Part shown: piece by piece, positions 16,936 through 26,405 of the stretch
Numbering within the stretch: position 1 is the first letter of the stretch
Layout of the letters: each line of letters begins with the position of its first letter
The notes under the pieces: generated by a model
The model's input: the letters and a program-made list of their open reading frames with translations, nothing else
Told to the model about the DNA's origin: nothing
Databases searched by the model: none
Assembly (NCBI RefSeq): GCF_023161665.1
Contig: NZ_JALNTW010000026.1
Span: forward strand, 1-43,270
Source of the DNA: Shewanella sp. 1CM18E
Lineage (GTDB): Bacteria > Pseudomonadota > Gammaproteobacteria > Enterobacterales > Shewanellaceae
DNA: 43,270 nucleotides
Direction: 5' to 3'
Program-made: the position numbers and the translations under genes

Positions 16936-17769
16936 TTATGTATTTTTGACTCTAGGTTCACGTCTGCTGGTGGTCGTGATTGTTTTGCTCAAAATGTCTG
17001 ACCATTTTACGTAAGCAATCTGGGTAATATAAATACTTAATGCTGCGATTGCGCCACCTATTGCAGTTGATGCTAGCACATCTTGTGGCCAATGCATTCC
17101 CAGTAGCATGCGGCTAAATCCCATTACAAGTGCCCAGCTAAATAACAATACTGGCAGAGCGATATTGCCAGCCAGCAGTAAATAAAAGCTACCCACTAAA
17201 GCTAGGGTAACTGCAAATAGGGTGTGCCCTGATGGAAAGGCATAACCCACTTCGTGTTGCCAGTGACCTTTAATTGCATTGCTAAGCTTTAAGTCTGGTC
17301 GAGCAATATCAAGTTGATTGATAGCAACACCAATAATCTGCCTTTTTTCTGCTTTGTCATGCTGATAAAAATCATGAGTATTCAGTAAGTATTCTTGTTC
17401 TAGTAAAGCAGCATTGGGGCGAGGTTCGGCAAAGTGTGGCTTGAGAAAATGGTTAAGGCTTAATGTGGCTGCCATGCTAATTGAAACAGCTAAAACTAGT
17501 TTTAGAAATAGGGCGTTACTCATGCTGCGGTAGCAAACTGCCAGAATGACTAAGCCTGTGATAATGCCATAAGGGGCAGTGCCAGTACTTGTGAGCCAAT
17601 AAAGCACCGTGGATAGCCAAGAGTCGAGAGCTATGCTGGGAAACAAACTGTTATTTGTAATGTAAATCGTGGCGGGAAATAAGATTAATACCGCCCAAGC
17701 AATGAGAGAAATGACTTTGCTGTGTTGAGGCGTTAATGGATTACGGTTATCAATGTCTAGGTTATTCAA
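16936..17769 (-). CDS. PAP2-family phosphatase, PgpB-like membrane lipid phosphatase
   Basis: About 277 residues with six hydrophobic segments. The three PAP2 motifs are complete: KPHFAEPRP (K-x6-RP), GYAFPSGHT (PSGH) and SRMLLGMHWPQD (SR-x5-H-x3-D), with a long loop between motifs 1 and 2 as in PgpB (phosphatidylglycerophosphatase / undecaprenyl-pyrophosphate phosphatase). The active site should face the periplasm. No ATG is available near the N-terminus. The open frame runs to a TTG at 17826, but the TTG at 17769 has GAGG five bases upstream and is preferred. Substrate assignment to PgpB is an inference. Confidence 0.85.
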   Translation of the reverse strand: MNNLDIDNRNPLTPQHSKVISLIAWAVLILFPATIYITNNSLFPSIALDSWLSTVLYWLTSTGTAPYGIITGLVILAVCYRSMSNALFLKLVLAVSISMAATLSLNHFLKPHFAEPRPNAALLEQEYLLNTHDFYQHDKAEKRQIIGVAINQLDIARPDLKLSNAIKGHWQHEVGYAFPSGHTLFAVTLALVGSFYLLLAGNIALPVLLFSWALVMGFSRMLLGMHWPQDVLASTAIGGAIAALSIYITQIAYVKWSDILSKTITTTSRREPRVKNT

Positions 17770-17945
17770 AAAAGCCTCGGTGTGTTTGGGGAAATTGAAA
17801 AATACGATTAAAAGCCTATCTGTCAAAGCTGCTGCATTCTAGCCCTCGCGCATGAAGTCTAAATTAATCTTATTTTATCGAATACTTAATTGCTTGAAAG
17901 GCTTTAGCCATTTTGCAGGTCTACTGCAAAAAATAGGAGTCTTAC

Positions 17946-18809
17946 ATGCTAACAATAATAAAATCGTTCTCTGTCGCTCACAGTGTGGTGGTTGCACGCT
18001 TCTTGCTCGCGATCTTTTTGTTACTCACGGCAATGCCACGCTTTAGTGCCGCGGATGCCAGTTATTTTACTCAGCAATTAATGGAAGTTGGCTTGCCTGC
18101 GTTGCCTTGGCTTGCACCGATTTTAGGGGTTGTACAACTGCTGGTGGCGGTTGCATTGATTGTACCGCAGCAACGGTGGGCGCAAGTGCTGCTTTACCTG
18201 TACGCAAGTTTAGCCACAGTGCCATTACTGATGATGTTTACCCATCCGGTTTGGCTCGATAGTTTAGGTGGCTTTCCGGCAATTGGTGCTGGGCAAGGAT
18301 TGATTAAGTACTTAGGCATTGTTGGCTTAGCCTTGTTTATCGGCTCGTTTTACAGCGGTAACAAAACGATTAACGAGCTTGCTACCAAGCTAATGTTAGC
18401 CGGAATTATACTAGTGATGCTGTGGATTGGCGGCATGAAGTTCACCCAATATGAGGCCGATGGTATTGAAAGTTTGATGCGCACCAGTCCGCTATTTAGT
18501 TGGATTTACGACTTGTTTAGCGTGCTGCACGGCTCTTATTTTATCGGTGTGATTGAATTGATTGCAGTTGCTGGTATCGCGTTACTGTCTTGGTCTAAAA
18601 ATGCTTATATTGCTGGGCTCAGTATTGCTGCATTGACGTTTGCCGCCACGCAAACGTTTGTGATTAGCCTACCTGCATACGAAACCAGTATGGGCTTTGC
18701 AATGCTAACGGGTAGCGGCCAGTTTATCGTTAAAGATCTCGCTTTGCTGGCTTGTAGCATTATTTTGCTTGCTAAAGCATTAGAGGGAAGTACTAGCGAG
18801 GATTGTTAG
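17946..18809 (+). CDS. DUF417 (YkgB/RclC-like) membrane protein with a duplicated DoxX-like half
   Basis: A 287-residue very hydrophobic protein with about eight membrane segments. The second half (from about residue 150) has the DUF417 signature WIGGMKFTQYEADGIESLMR, LHGSYFIGVIEL and a C-terminal LTGSGQFIVKDLALL. RclC of E. coli, the best known member, is about 197 residues and is linked to reactive chlorine resistance, so this one is longer. The first half repeats a similar pattern (LAPILGVVQLLVAVALI, then GQGLIKYLGIVGLALF), suggesting an internal duplication or fusion with DoxX. Start ATG at 17946 has AGGAG six bases upstream. It is divergent from the PAP2 gene and followed by a terminator. 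Exact function is unknown. Confidence 0.85.
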   Translation: MLTIIKSFSVAHSVVVARFLLAIFLLLTAMPRFSAADASYFTQQLMEVGLPALPWLAPILGVVQLLVAVALIVPQQRWAQVLLYLYASLATVPLLMMFTHPVWLDSLGGFPAIGAGQGLIKYLGIVGLALFIGSFYSGNKTINELATKLMLAGIILVMLWIGGMKFTQYEADGIESLMRTSPLFSWIYDLFSVLHGSYFIGVIELIAVAGIALLSWSKNAYIAGLSIAALTFAATQTFVISLPAYETSMGFAMLTGSGQFIVKDLALLACSIILLAKALEGSTSEDC

Positions 18810-18835
18810 CAGTTGTGCTTCAATAGCATAAATAC

Positions 18836-18877
18836 AAAAAAGAGCAGCTAATATACTCAGTATTAGCTGCTCTTTTT
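18836..18877. terminator. bidirectional terminator between the DUF417 gene and ubiK
   Basis: A long perfect inverted repeat: AAAAAGAGCAGCTAATA at 18837-18853 with TATTAGCTGCTCTTTTT at 18861-18877, loop TACTCAG. A-run and T-run flanks allow termination in both directions for the convergent genes. Confidence 0.92.
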
Positions 18878-18902
18878 GATTAAACTTACGAACTTGTTGG
18901 AA

Positions 18903-19157
18903 CTAGTCTTCAGCGTTTAATTTAGCTTCAAGTGCATCAACTTGTGCTTGTAATGCTTCTAGCTTTTCACGGGTTTTAATTAAAACGTGTTGCTGCACTT
19001 CAAACTCTTCGCGAGATACCACATCTAATTTTTGAAGCTGGTTTTGCAGCACCTGCTTGCTGCGTTCTTCAAATTCGCCTGCAAATTGCTTTAATCCACT
19101 AGGAAGGTTTTCGCTTAATTGCTTAGCGACTTCTTCAATTTTTTTCGGGTTAATCAT
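18903..19157 (-). CDS. ubiK: ubiquinone biosynthesis accessory factor UbiK (YqiC/BMFP family)
   Basis: 84 residues starting MINPKKIEEVAKQLSENLP, the typical N-terminus of the BMFP/YqiC family, followed by amphipathic helix and a C-terminal coiled coil (REKLEALQAQVDALEAKL) that drives trimer formation. In E. coli and Salmonella UbiK binds UbiJ and supports aerobic coenzyme Q synthesis, probably by holding lipid intermediates at the membrane. The gene stands alone, between terminators. Confidence 0.93.
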   Translation of the reverse strand: MINPKKIEEVAKQLSENLPSGLKQFAGEFEERSKQVLQNQLQKLDVVSREEFEVQQHVLIKTREKLEALQAQVDALEAKLNAED

Positions 19158-19275
19158 TGTTTGTATCCGCTCAAGTGCATAATGCTGTGTATGTTTTGAT
19201 TGTACCTTAGGCTATCAGTATTGCCAAAATAATCACCATTGAGTGTGAATCAAAGCTCGATAAACCAATGCATAA

Positions 19276-19305
19276 TAAAAAGCCTGCATTACTGCAGGCT
19301 TTTGC
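19276..19305 (-). terminator. terminator of the RND efflux operon
   Basis: AGCCTGCA at 19281-19288 pairs with TGCAGGCT at 19293-19300 around a TTAC loop; read on the minus strand it ends in a five-T run. It lies 18 bases after the pump gene and could also work on the plus strand. Confidence 0.87.
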
Positions 19306-19318
19306 TTTGGTTTACAAG

Positions 19319-22300
19319 TTAAGCGTGGGAAGCTTTGTTCTCTTGCGTATTTAATGTTTCATCAAATACAGGAAGAGGTTCATGTTTTTCTGCCAAGTAG
19401 GTGTAAATTACTGGTAGAACGAACAGGGTAAATACGGTACCAATTGCTAGACCCGACACGATTACTAGGCCGATGTTAAAGCGCGCAACGGCACCTGCAC
19501 CTGAAGCAAACAATAGTGGGATTAGACCCGCTATCATCGCCGCAGTGGTCATTAAGATTGGACGTAAGCGAATCGTCGCGGCGTGCTTAATGGCGTCCAT
19601 TTTACTCAGGGCATTATGTAGCTGTTCTTCTTTGGCGACTTCACACATTAAAATACCGTGTTTGGTGATAAGGCCTACCAAGGTGATTAAACCGACCTGG
19701 GTATAGATGTTCATCGACGATAAACCAAACACATGGGTCCAGCCTAAGGCAACCAAAGCACCACTGATGGCGAGTGGCACAGACACCAAGATAACCAAAG
19801 GATCTTTAAGGCTTTCAAATTGACTCGCCAGTACCAAGAAGATAATAGCTAGGGCTAACGCAAAAGTAGCGTATAGCGCTGAACCTTCAGTGACGTATTG
19901 ACGTGCTTCGCCTAAGAAGTCGTAGCTGTAACCTTTTGGTAGCTCGTTATCACCAATGTTTTTCAAAAATGCGATAGCGTCACCAATAGCAACACCTGGC
20001 GCCGCAACGCCACCCACGGTAATCGCATTCATCTGGTTGAAGTGCGGCAATGAGCGTGGCTCAGAGATGATCTCTACATCAACAAGGCTAGACAATGGAA
20101 TAGAGCGGCCATCAGCTGCTGTTAGGTAGTAACCTGCTAATGCCTCTGGATTGGCGCGCAGTTTACGCTCAACTTGTGGGATCACCTCATAAGAGCGACC
20201 GTCCAAGTTAATGCGGTTTACGTAGCCATCGCTCATCATGGTAGTAAGGGTTAGACCGATATCTTGCATGGTAATGCCGTATGCACCTGCTACGTCACGT
20301 TTGATATGGATCTTCATCGAACCTGAGTCGAACTTTAAGTTTACCTCTGAATAAACGAATAGCGGGCTTTGCTGCACTTTCTCCAGCACACCAGAACCAA
20401 TTTGAAATAAGCTCTCAAATGAACTTGAGCTAGTGATAACAAACTGGATAGGTAAACCACTTGAAGCGCCTGGTAGCTCAGGCATCTGGAAGGTGGTTAC
20501 TGCCATGCCAGGTACGTTTTTCACTTCTTTACCAAAGAACTCCTGCATCTGCTTTTGGCTCTTGTCGCGTTCGCTCCAAGGCACGAGTGGCGCAATACCA
20601 AATGCTTGGTTAGCGTTAGGTACACCAACAAAGGCTAATGAAGCCGCAGCTTCTGGTTGAGCGCTGATCATGTCGGTGACTAATGTCATATTAGCTTGCA
20701 CATAATCAAGGTTAGCGCTCGATGGTGCTGTACCCATCATCATTACCACGCTCTTATCTTCATTCGGTGCCAGTTCTGACGGAATAAAGCTAAATAAGAT
20801 AGGCAAAGAAGCAAATACGATAAACGCAAAACCAATCACCACTGGGCGCTTATCAAGCACAGCGGTTAGCATGCGATTATAGCGGCTAGTTAACCCTTCT
20901 AAGAAGTTTTCAACGCCGCGCTCAAAACGGTTCGGCTCTGAGTGTGCTTTAAGGATTTTTGAGCACATCATAGGTGACAAAGTCAGTGCCACAATACCTG
21001 AGATAAATACGGCTCCAGCAAGGGTTAAGGCAAACTCTTTAAACAGTGAGCCGGTAATACCACCCATTAGTGCAATCGGCGCATATACCGCAGCAAGTGT
21101 AATGGTCATTGAGATCACCGGAACAGCAATTTCACGGGTACCAATAATCGCTGCTCTAAATGGCGTTTCACCTAGCTTGATATGTCTATCGACGTTTTCT
21201 ACCACCACGATGGCGTCATCCACCACCAAACCAATGGCGAGTACCATTGCCAGTAGTGTCATCAGGTTGAGGGTAAAACCAAACATCTGCATGATAACGG
21301 CCACACCGACAAGCGATAGTGGAATAGTCACAATTGGAATGATGACCGCACGGAACGAACCTAGGAACAGAGTGATAACCACGATAACGATTAATGCTGC
21401 TTCGCCAATGGTCTTGATTACTTCGTTAATTGATTCGTCAATTGCCAGTGATGAGTCATAGAGCACACGAGCCTTCATTGAGATAGGCAAGTTACGTTCA
21501 ATTTGCGGCATCATGGCTCTTGCATCTGCTGCTACAACCAGTGGGTTTGCTGTTGGCGTCACATCTAGGCCAACAACAACGGCTTCTTGGCCGTCAGCTA
21601 GCGCGCGGTATACATCATGGCTTTTCTCAAGGTTTACTGTCGCAATATCGCCAAGACGGATCACTAAACCATTCTTACTGCCAATGACTAACTTTTTAAG
21701 TTCTGCCACGGTCGCCACTTGAGTATCAGCGGTACCGTTTAACAGGGTAAAAGTATTGTTGGTTTGCCCCACTGCAGACTGGTAGTTATTTGCCTGGAGG
21801 ACGTTCATCACATCAGTTGCTGATAGATTAAAGGCGCCCATACGAGCCGGATCTAACCATATACGCATGGCGTATTTAATACCGCCATAGAGGTTAACCT
21901 TAGCTACACCATCAATGGTGAATAGCTCTGGCTTGACCACACGCTCTAAATAATCGGTGATCTGGCTTGAGTTGATTTGATCACTATAAAACGAGATGTA
22001 TAGCGCAGAAGTTTGCGCACCTGTCGACATCTCTACTGTTGGGTCTTCAGCCTCTTTTGGTAGCTGGGAACGCACCGAGTTTACCTTGGCCAGAATATCA
22101 GCCAAAGCACCATTAGGATCAGTGTTAAGCTTCATATACACAGAGATTTTAGAGCTACCTAAAAAGCTGTCTGACGTCATAAAGTCAACGTTGTCAGCTT
22201 GGGCTAGGGCTTGCTCTAAAGGTTGAGTAATAAAGCCTTGAATTAAATTTGAATCAGCACCGTAATAGCTGGTGGTTACCGTTACTACTGTATTGGTCAT

Positions 22301-22417
22301 TTCAGGATATTCGCGTACTTGCATGCTTTTAAGTGCATAAAAGCCCAGTAGCAAAATCAGAAAGCTGATTGAGGCGGCAAGTACCGGCCTGCGGATAAAT
22401 ATATCAGTAAAGCGCAT
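19319..22417 (-). CDS. RND efflux pump, inner-membrane transporter (HAE-1 family)
   Basis: 1,032 residues, the normal length for proton-driven AcrB/MexF-like pumps. The N-terminus MRFTDIFIRRPVLAASISFLILLLG is the first membrane helix; two large periplasmic loops and twelve helices are expected. The proton-relay aspartates are Asp400 and Asp401 in GLVVDDAIVVVENVDRH of helix 4. The pump expels drugs or other hydrophobic compounds through a TolC-like channel, which is not encoded in this operon. It follows its adaptor by 15 bases on the same strand and the TetR gene lies before that. Substrate cannot be inferred. Confidence 0.94.
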   Translation of the reverse strand: MRFTDIFIRRPVLAASISFLILLLGFYALKSMQVREYPEMTNTVVTVTTSYYGADSNLIQGFITQPLEQALAQADNVDFMTSDSFLGSSKISVYMKLNTDPNGALADILAKVNSVRSQLPKEAEDPTVEMSTGAQTSALYISFYSDQINSSQITDYLERVVKPELFTIDGVAKVNLYGGIKYAMRIWLDPARMGAFNLSATDVMNVLQANNYQSAVGQTNNTFTLLNGTADTQVATVAELKKLVIGSKNGLVIRLGDIATVNLEKSHDVYRALADGQEAVVVGLDVTPTANPLVVAADARAMMPQIERNLPISMKARVLYDSSLAIDESINEVIKTIGEAALIVIVVITLFLGSFRAVIIPIVTIPLSLVGVAVIMQMFGFTLNLMTLLAMVLAIGLVVDDAIVVVENVDRHIKLGETPFRAAIIGTREIAVPVISMTITLAAVYAPIALMGGITGSLFKEFALTLAGAVFISGIVALTLSPMMCSKILKAHSEPNRFERGVENFLEGLTSRYNRMLTAVLDKRPVVIGFAFIVFASLPILFSFIPSELAPNEDKSVVMMMGTAPSSANLDYVQANMTLVTDMISAQPEAAASLAFVGVPNANQAFGIAPLVPWSERDKSQKQMQEFFGKEVKNVPGMAVTTFQMPELPGASSGLPIQFVITSSSSFESLFQIGSGVLEKVQQSPLFVYSEVNLKFDSGSMKIHIKRDVAGAYGITMQDIGLTLTTMMSDGYVNRINLDGRSYEVIPQVERKLRANPEALAGYYLTAADGRSIPLSSLVDVEIISEPRSLPHFNQMNAITVGGVAAPGVAIGDAIAFLKNIGDNELPKGYSYDFLGEARQYVTEGSALYATFALALAIIFLVLASQFESLKDPLVILVSVPLAISGALVALGWTHVFGLSSMNIYTQVGLITLVGLITKHGILMCEVAKEEQLHNALSKMDAIKHAATIRLRPILMTTAAMIAGLIPLLFASGAGAVARFNIGLVIVSGLAIGTVFTLFVLPVIYTYLAEKHEPLPVFDETLNTQENKASHA

Positions 22418-22432
22418 TGGCTAACCCTCCGC

Positions 22433-23551
22433 TTACAGCTGTGGCAATGTGGCTGGAGGGGTTAATGCATCATCCTCAGTCACTTTGACTTTACTGTTAT
22501 TACTTAAGCGAACTTGGCCTGAGGTCACTACGCTATCACCTGCTTTAATATCACCGCTGACCAAGGCGTTGAGTTCATCACGCTCAAGTACGGTCACGTT
22601 GATTTGTTTGACGCGCTTAACCTGCTCGCCATTTTCAGTTTTCTCTTCGATTAGATAAACAGAGTCACCGTAAAGGGTGAAGCTAATAGCTGTTTGTGGC
22701 AGTACCACTTGCTGAGTTAGCTCAGGTAATTGAATGTCGACTTTGGCAAACATACCGCTACGTAGCTTAGCTTCAGTATTAGGGATCTGCGCTTGTACCT
22801 GGATTAGGCCACTTTGGTAAAACACCGCTGGTTCAATTGCTGAGATCACGCCTTCAAAAGGCTCGGTTGGGTAGGCATCAACATAAACATGTACTTTTTG
22901 GCCAGTCGCAATACGAGGTAACTGAGTTTGCGGAATGGTAAAGCGTATCTTCATAGTGCTGATATCTTCAAGGCGCACGATATCGGTACCCGATTGTAAA
23001 TATTCACCTAAGTTGACGTTGCGAATACCGACTAAACCAGCAAATGGCGCTTTGATTTCACGGCGGTCAATGGTGGCACTTAAGCTTTCAATGTCAGCCA
23101 TTAATGCTAGGTATTTAGATTGGCTGTTATCAAGATCTTGTTTCGATACAGAGTTTTGCTTGTAGAGTTTGCTTAAACGTTTAAAGTCAGCTTCAGCAGC
23201 GGGGAGCTGTACTTGTTTGCTTTTTAAGTTGGCCTTTTCAACTTTCGAATCAATTTCAACTAGCATCTGACCAGCGGTTACCGGACTACCGTTTTCAAAT
23301 TTGATTGCGGATACCACACCTGAAAGCTCGTTGGCGATGGTGACGCCTTGATTTGGCTCGACAAAGCCAATGGCATTAATGGTTGGCTGCCAAGTGCTTT
23401 GTTTAACATCAATGGCTGTTACAGGAGCCACAGCTTCTGGCATATTGGCAATTGCATCGGCAATTTTTCCTTTAATAAACAGATTAAAGCCAATGACTGA
23501 GCCGAAAGCCAGTACTGCGATGATGATCATCACCAGGGTCCACTTTTTCAT
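22433..23551 (-). CDS. RND efflux periplasmic adaptor subunit (membrane fusion protein)
   Basis: 372 residues. A single N-terminal membrane anchor (about residues 5-25) is followed by the lipoyl-like half-motif VEPNQGVTIANELSGVVSAI, a helical hairpin (about residues 105-155), the second lipoyl half-motif IKAPFAGLVGIRNVNLGEYLQSG, then beta-barrel and membrane-proximal domains. It bridges the inner-membrane pump and an outer-membrane channel. No lipobox is seen, so it is held by the transmembrane anchor. It is the middle gene of a tetR-adaptor-pump operon with 15-base gaps. Confidence 0.93.
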   Translation of the reverse strand: MKKWTLVMIIIAVLAFGSVIGFNLFIKGKIADAIANMPEAVAPVTAIDVKQSTWQPTINAIGFVEPNQGVTIANELSGVVSAIKFENGSPVTAGQMLVEIDSKVEKANLKSKQVQLPAAEADFKRLSKLYKQNSVSKQDLDNSQSKYLALMADIESLSATIDRREIKAPFAGLVGIRNVNLGEYLQSGTDIVRLEDISTMKIRFTIPQTQLPRIATGQKVHVYVDAYPTEPFEGVISAIEPAVFYQSGLIQVQAQIPNTEAKLRSGMFAKVDIQLPELTQQVVLPQTAISFTLYGDSVYLIEEKTENGEQVKRVKQINVTVLERDELNALVSGDIKAGDSVVTSGQVRLSNNSKVKVTEDDALTPPATLPQL

Positions 23552-23566
23552 GTCCTGATAACTCCT

Positions 23567-24145
23567 TTAGTTTGTCGGTGTTGTTGGAATATAAATTGCT
23601 CGCCAGCATAGATCGCAAGCAAGCGTGATATCTTTTTCATCGTACTTAATAAGACCGCGTCGCATGGCGCGAGCCATTGTCATTGATGGCTCCATTGCTA
23701 CCGCGTAGAGTGCGCGCGGGTGCAAAGGTTGAATACAACCTTGTGTTAGTCCCTCTTCAAATAGGCGATGCAAGGGTTCAAACAACTTCATTTCGAGGGC
23801 GCGAATTTCGTCGGTATTACTTTCTGGAAGGTGAGCGTATTGCTCGTAACTTAGATTAGCAGGCGAAGGCTGCTTACCGTAGTTATGCATCTTCATCCAT
23901 ATGCGTTTAAAGCGCTGCTCTAGAGTGCCGACATGGTGATCTTCTAAAATGGCACTCGCAACTTGAGCGAGCACATCTTTTCTAAGCTCTAAAATCAGAT
24001 CGTCTTTGTCTTTGAAGTAGCGATAAATGGTGCCTGCGGCAACGCCTGCTTCTTTAGCAACAAGCTGCATCGACAAGCCTTGAATACCACCCGAAGCGAT
24101 AATTTTTTCTGCTGCGCGCAGTATTAGATTACGTTTGCTGTGCAT
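23567..24145 (-). CDS. TetR/AcrR-family repressor of the RND efflux operon
   Basis: Helix-turn-helix near the N-terminus: LSMQLVAKEAGVAAGTIYRYFKDKDDLI, the TetR hallmark; the remainder is an alpha-helical ligand domain. Two starts are possible. ATG at 24178 gives 203 residues but lies on the operator palindrome; ATG at 24145 gives 192 residues beginning MHSKRNLILRAAEKI, the more usual family N-terminus, and is used here. Neither has a clear ribosome binding site. Being the first gene of the operon with the pump and adaptor, it should repress its own operon. Confidence 0.88.
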   Translation of the reverse strand: MHSKRNLILRAAEKIIASGGIQGLSMQLVAKEAGVAAGTIYRYFKDKDDLILELRKDVLAQVASAILEDHHVGTLEQRFKRIWMKMHNYGKQPSPANLSYEQYAHLPESNTDEIRALEMKLFEPLHRLFEEGLTQGCIQPLHPRALYAVAMEPSMTMARAMRRGLIKYDEKDITLACDLCWRAIYIPTTPTN

Positions 24146-24159
24146 AATAAGATCTAAAG

Positions 24160-24177
24160 TGAATGAACGTTCATTCA
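24160..24177. promoter_or_regulatory. palindromic operator, probable binding site of the TetR-type repressor
   Basis: TGAATGAACGTTCATTCA is a perfect 18-bp palindrome, of the size and form bound by two TetR dimers or one dimer in this family. It overlaps the first possible TetR start codon (24176-24178) and lies upstream of the whole efflux operon. Confidence 0.75.
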
Positions 24178-24374
24178 TTAAGTGTAGTGTTTGTATAAAT
24201 TAATGGCAAGTAGTCTGACGGATGAATATGTCGTTTTTGAGTCTTACTAAATGATAAATATAGAAGAAAAATTTTGACTGCGAGATAGTGTCGATAACTT
24301 TTCCGTTCGCATCGGCGTTTCTGCTATCATTCGTCTTTTAATGCCTTCCTCAATATCTTGGTTTTAACGTATCC

Positions 24375-26390
24375 ATGAAGCTCAATCCCGGACAAAATGA
24401 TGCCGTTCACTATGTAAGCGGCCCTTGCTTAGTACTTGCGGGTGCTGGCAGTGGCAAGACCCGAGTAATTATTAATAAGATTGCTTACTTGGTGGAAAAG
24501 TGTGGCTATAAAGCGCGCAATATTGCTGCGGTAACCTTCACTAACAAAGCTGCACGCGAGATGAAAGAGCGTGTGTCGCAGTCTATGGGGCGCAAAGAAG
24601 CGCGTGGGCTATGGATTTCGACTTTCCATACGTTAGGGCTTGAGATCATTAAGCGTGAACATAAGGTGGTTGGCTTAAAGCCTGGCTTTTCACTGTTTGA
24701 CGACCAAGATACCTTAGCTTTGCTTAAAGAGCTTACCCAAGATGAGCTTGATGAAGATAAAGATCTGCTAAGGCTGCTAGCGACCACCATTTCAAACTGG
24801 AAAGGTGATTTGGTGATCCCTGCTCAAGCAAGAAAGATTGCAAAAGATGAGCAGCAACAGCTGTTCGCCTTGTTATATCAGCGCTATGCCCAGCATATGA
24901 AGGCTTATAATGCGCTGGATTTTGATGATTTGATCTTGCTGCCAACATTATTACTTCGTCAAAATGAAGAAGTAAGAACCCGTTGGCAAACCCGCATTCA
25001 ATATATGCTGGTGGATGAATATCAAGACACCAATACCAGCCAATATGAGATGGTAAAATTGCTGGTGGGTGAGCGTGCACGCTTTACCGTGGTAGGTGAT
25101 GACGACCAATCTATTTATTCTTGGCGTGGGGCAAAACCGCAAAACCTTGTATTGCTTGGTAAAGATTTCCCTAAGTTAAAATTGATTAAGTTGGAGCAGA
25201 ACTACCGCTCGAGTCAGCGTATTTTGCGCGCTGCCAACATTTTGATTGCCAATAACCCGCACGTGTATGAAAAAGCGCTATTCAGTGAGCTGGCTTACGG
25301 TGAGCCTATTCGGGTGTTAATTGCTGCCAACGAAGAGCAAGAAGCAGAGCGTGTGGTGGCCGAGATGATCCGCCATAAATTCGTAGGCCGCACTAGCTAC
25401 GGTGATTACGCGATTTTGTATCGCGGTAACCATCAGTCTCGCTTGCTTGAAAGAGCGTTAATGACTAACCGTATTCCCTATAAGCTTAGCGGTGGCACGT
25501 CTTTCTTTGGTCGTGCAGAGATTAAAGACATCATGGCTTATTTGCGTTTAATCGTGAACCCGGATGACGATAATGCCTTTTTGCGCATCGTTAACTTACC
25601 TAAGCGTGGTATCGGTCCGGCAACACTTGAGCGTTTAGGTAACTTTGCTAATAAAAAGCAGATCTCCATGTTTGCCGCCATCTTTGAAGCGGATTTAAAC
25701 CATGAGTTACCGCCCGCGGCGATGGCGAGCCTGTATAAGTTTGGCCGTTTTGTGGTTGAAACGGGTGATTTAGCAGAGCGTGGCGATCCAGTTGATGCGG
25801 TAAAGCAGTTAATTCGTAACATTAACTACGAAGACTACCTGTACGAAACCAGTACCAGTGCCAAAGCGGCAGAAATGCGCATGAAGAACATTTCTGAACT
25901 ATATCGCTGGGTGACTGAAATGTTGCAAGGTGACGACTTAGATGAAGGTATGACGCTGCCAGAAGTGGTCACTCGTTTAACGCTGCGCGACATGATGGAG
26001 CGCAATAGCGAAGACGAGGGCGGCGATCAGGTGCAGCTAATGACCTTGCACGCTTCTAAAGGTTTGGAGTTCCCATATGTGTTTATGGTGGGCGCTGAAG
26101 AGCGGATTTTGCCGCATCAAAGTAGTATTGATGAAGATAACGTAGATGAAGAGCGGCGCTTAGCTTATGTGGGTATTACCCGCGCGCAAAAAGAGCTGTG
26201 GTTTGTTATTTGCCGCGAACGTCGTCAGTTTGGTGAAACTATCCGTTGTGAGCCGAGTCGTTTCTTAATGGAACTGCCGCAAGATGATTTGATCTGGGAA
26301 AACCGTAAGCCTGTGCAAAGTGCTGAGCAAATGCAGCAGTCAGGGCGTTCAAATATCGCGAACTTAAGAGATATGTTTAAGAATAAATAG
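24375..26390 (+). CDS. rep: ATP-dependent DNA helicase Rep
   Basis: A 671-residue superfamily 1A helicase (E. coli Rep 673) that moves 3'-5' on single-stranded DNA and helps replication forks pass bound proteins. Motifs in order: Walker A GAGSGKT at 23-29, motif Ia VTFTNKAAREM, Walker B DEYQD at 214-218, GDDDQSIYSWRGA motif III, QNYRSSQ motif IV, LMTLHASKGLEFPYVF motif V, and RRLAYVGITRAQ motif VI. It begins MKLNPGQNDAVHYVSGPCLV, as Rep rather than UvrD or PcrA does. The ATG at 24375 has no clear Shine-Dalgarno. It is divergent from the TetR gene. Confidence 0.95.
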   Translation: MKLNPGQNDAVHYVSGPCLVLAGAGSGKTRVIINKIAYLVEKCGYKARNIAAVTFTNKAAREMKERVSQSMGRKEARGLWISTFHTLGLEIIKREHKVVGLKPGFSLFDDQDTLALLKELTQDELDEDKDLLRLLATTISNWKGDLVIPAQARKIAKDEQQQLFALLYQRYAQHMKAYNALDFDDLILLPTLLLRQNEEVRTRWQTRIQYMLVDEYQDTNTSQYEMVKLLVGERARFTVVGDDDQSIYSWRGAKPQNLVLLGKDFPKLKLIKLEQNYRSSQRILRAANILIANNPHVYEKALFSELAYGEPIRVLIAANEEQEAERVVAEMIRHKFVGRTSYGDYAILYRGNHQSRLLERALMTNRIPYKLSGGTSFFGRAEIKDIMAYLRLIVNPDDDNAFLRIVNLPKRGIGPATLERLGNFANKKQISMFAAIFEADLNHELPPAAMASLYKFGRFVVETGDLAERGDPVDAVKQLIRNINYEDYLYETSTSAKAAEMRMKNISELYRWVTEMLQGDDLDEGMTLPEVVTRLTLRDMMERNSEDEGGDQVQLMTLHASKGLEFPYVFMVGAEERILPHQSSIDEDNVDEERRLAYVGITRAQKELWFVICRERRQFGETIRCEPSRFLMELPQDDLIWENRKPVQSAEQMQQSGRSNIANLRDMFKNK

Positions 26391-26405
26391 CTACAGGTTA
26401 TTTTA

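Noticed and set aside
16842..16961. Extended N-terminus of the Lrp/AsnC regulator
   Set aside because: Forty residues without family similarity; the internal ATG at 16841 has a good ribosome binding site and a standard N-terminus.
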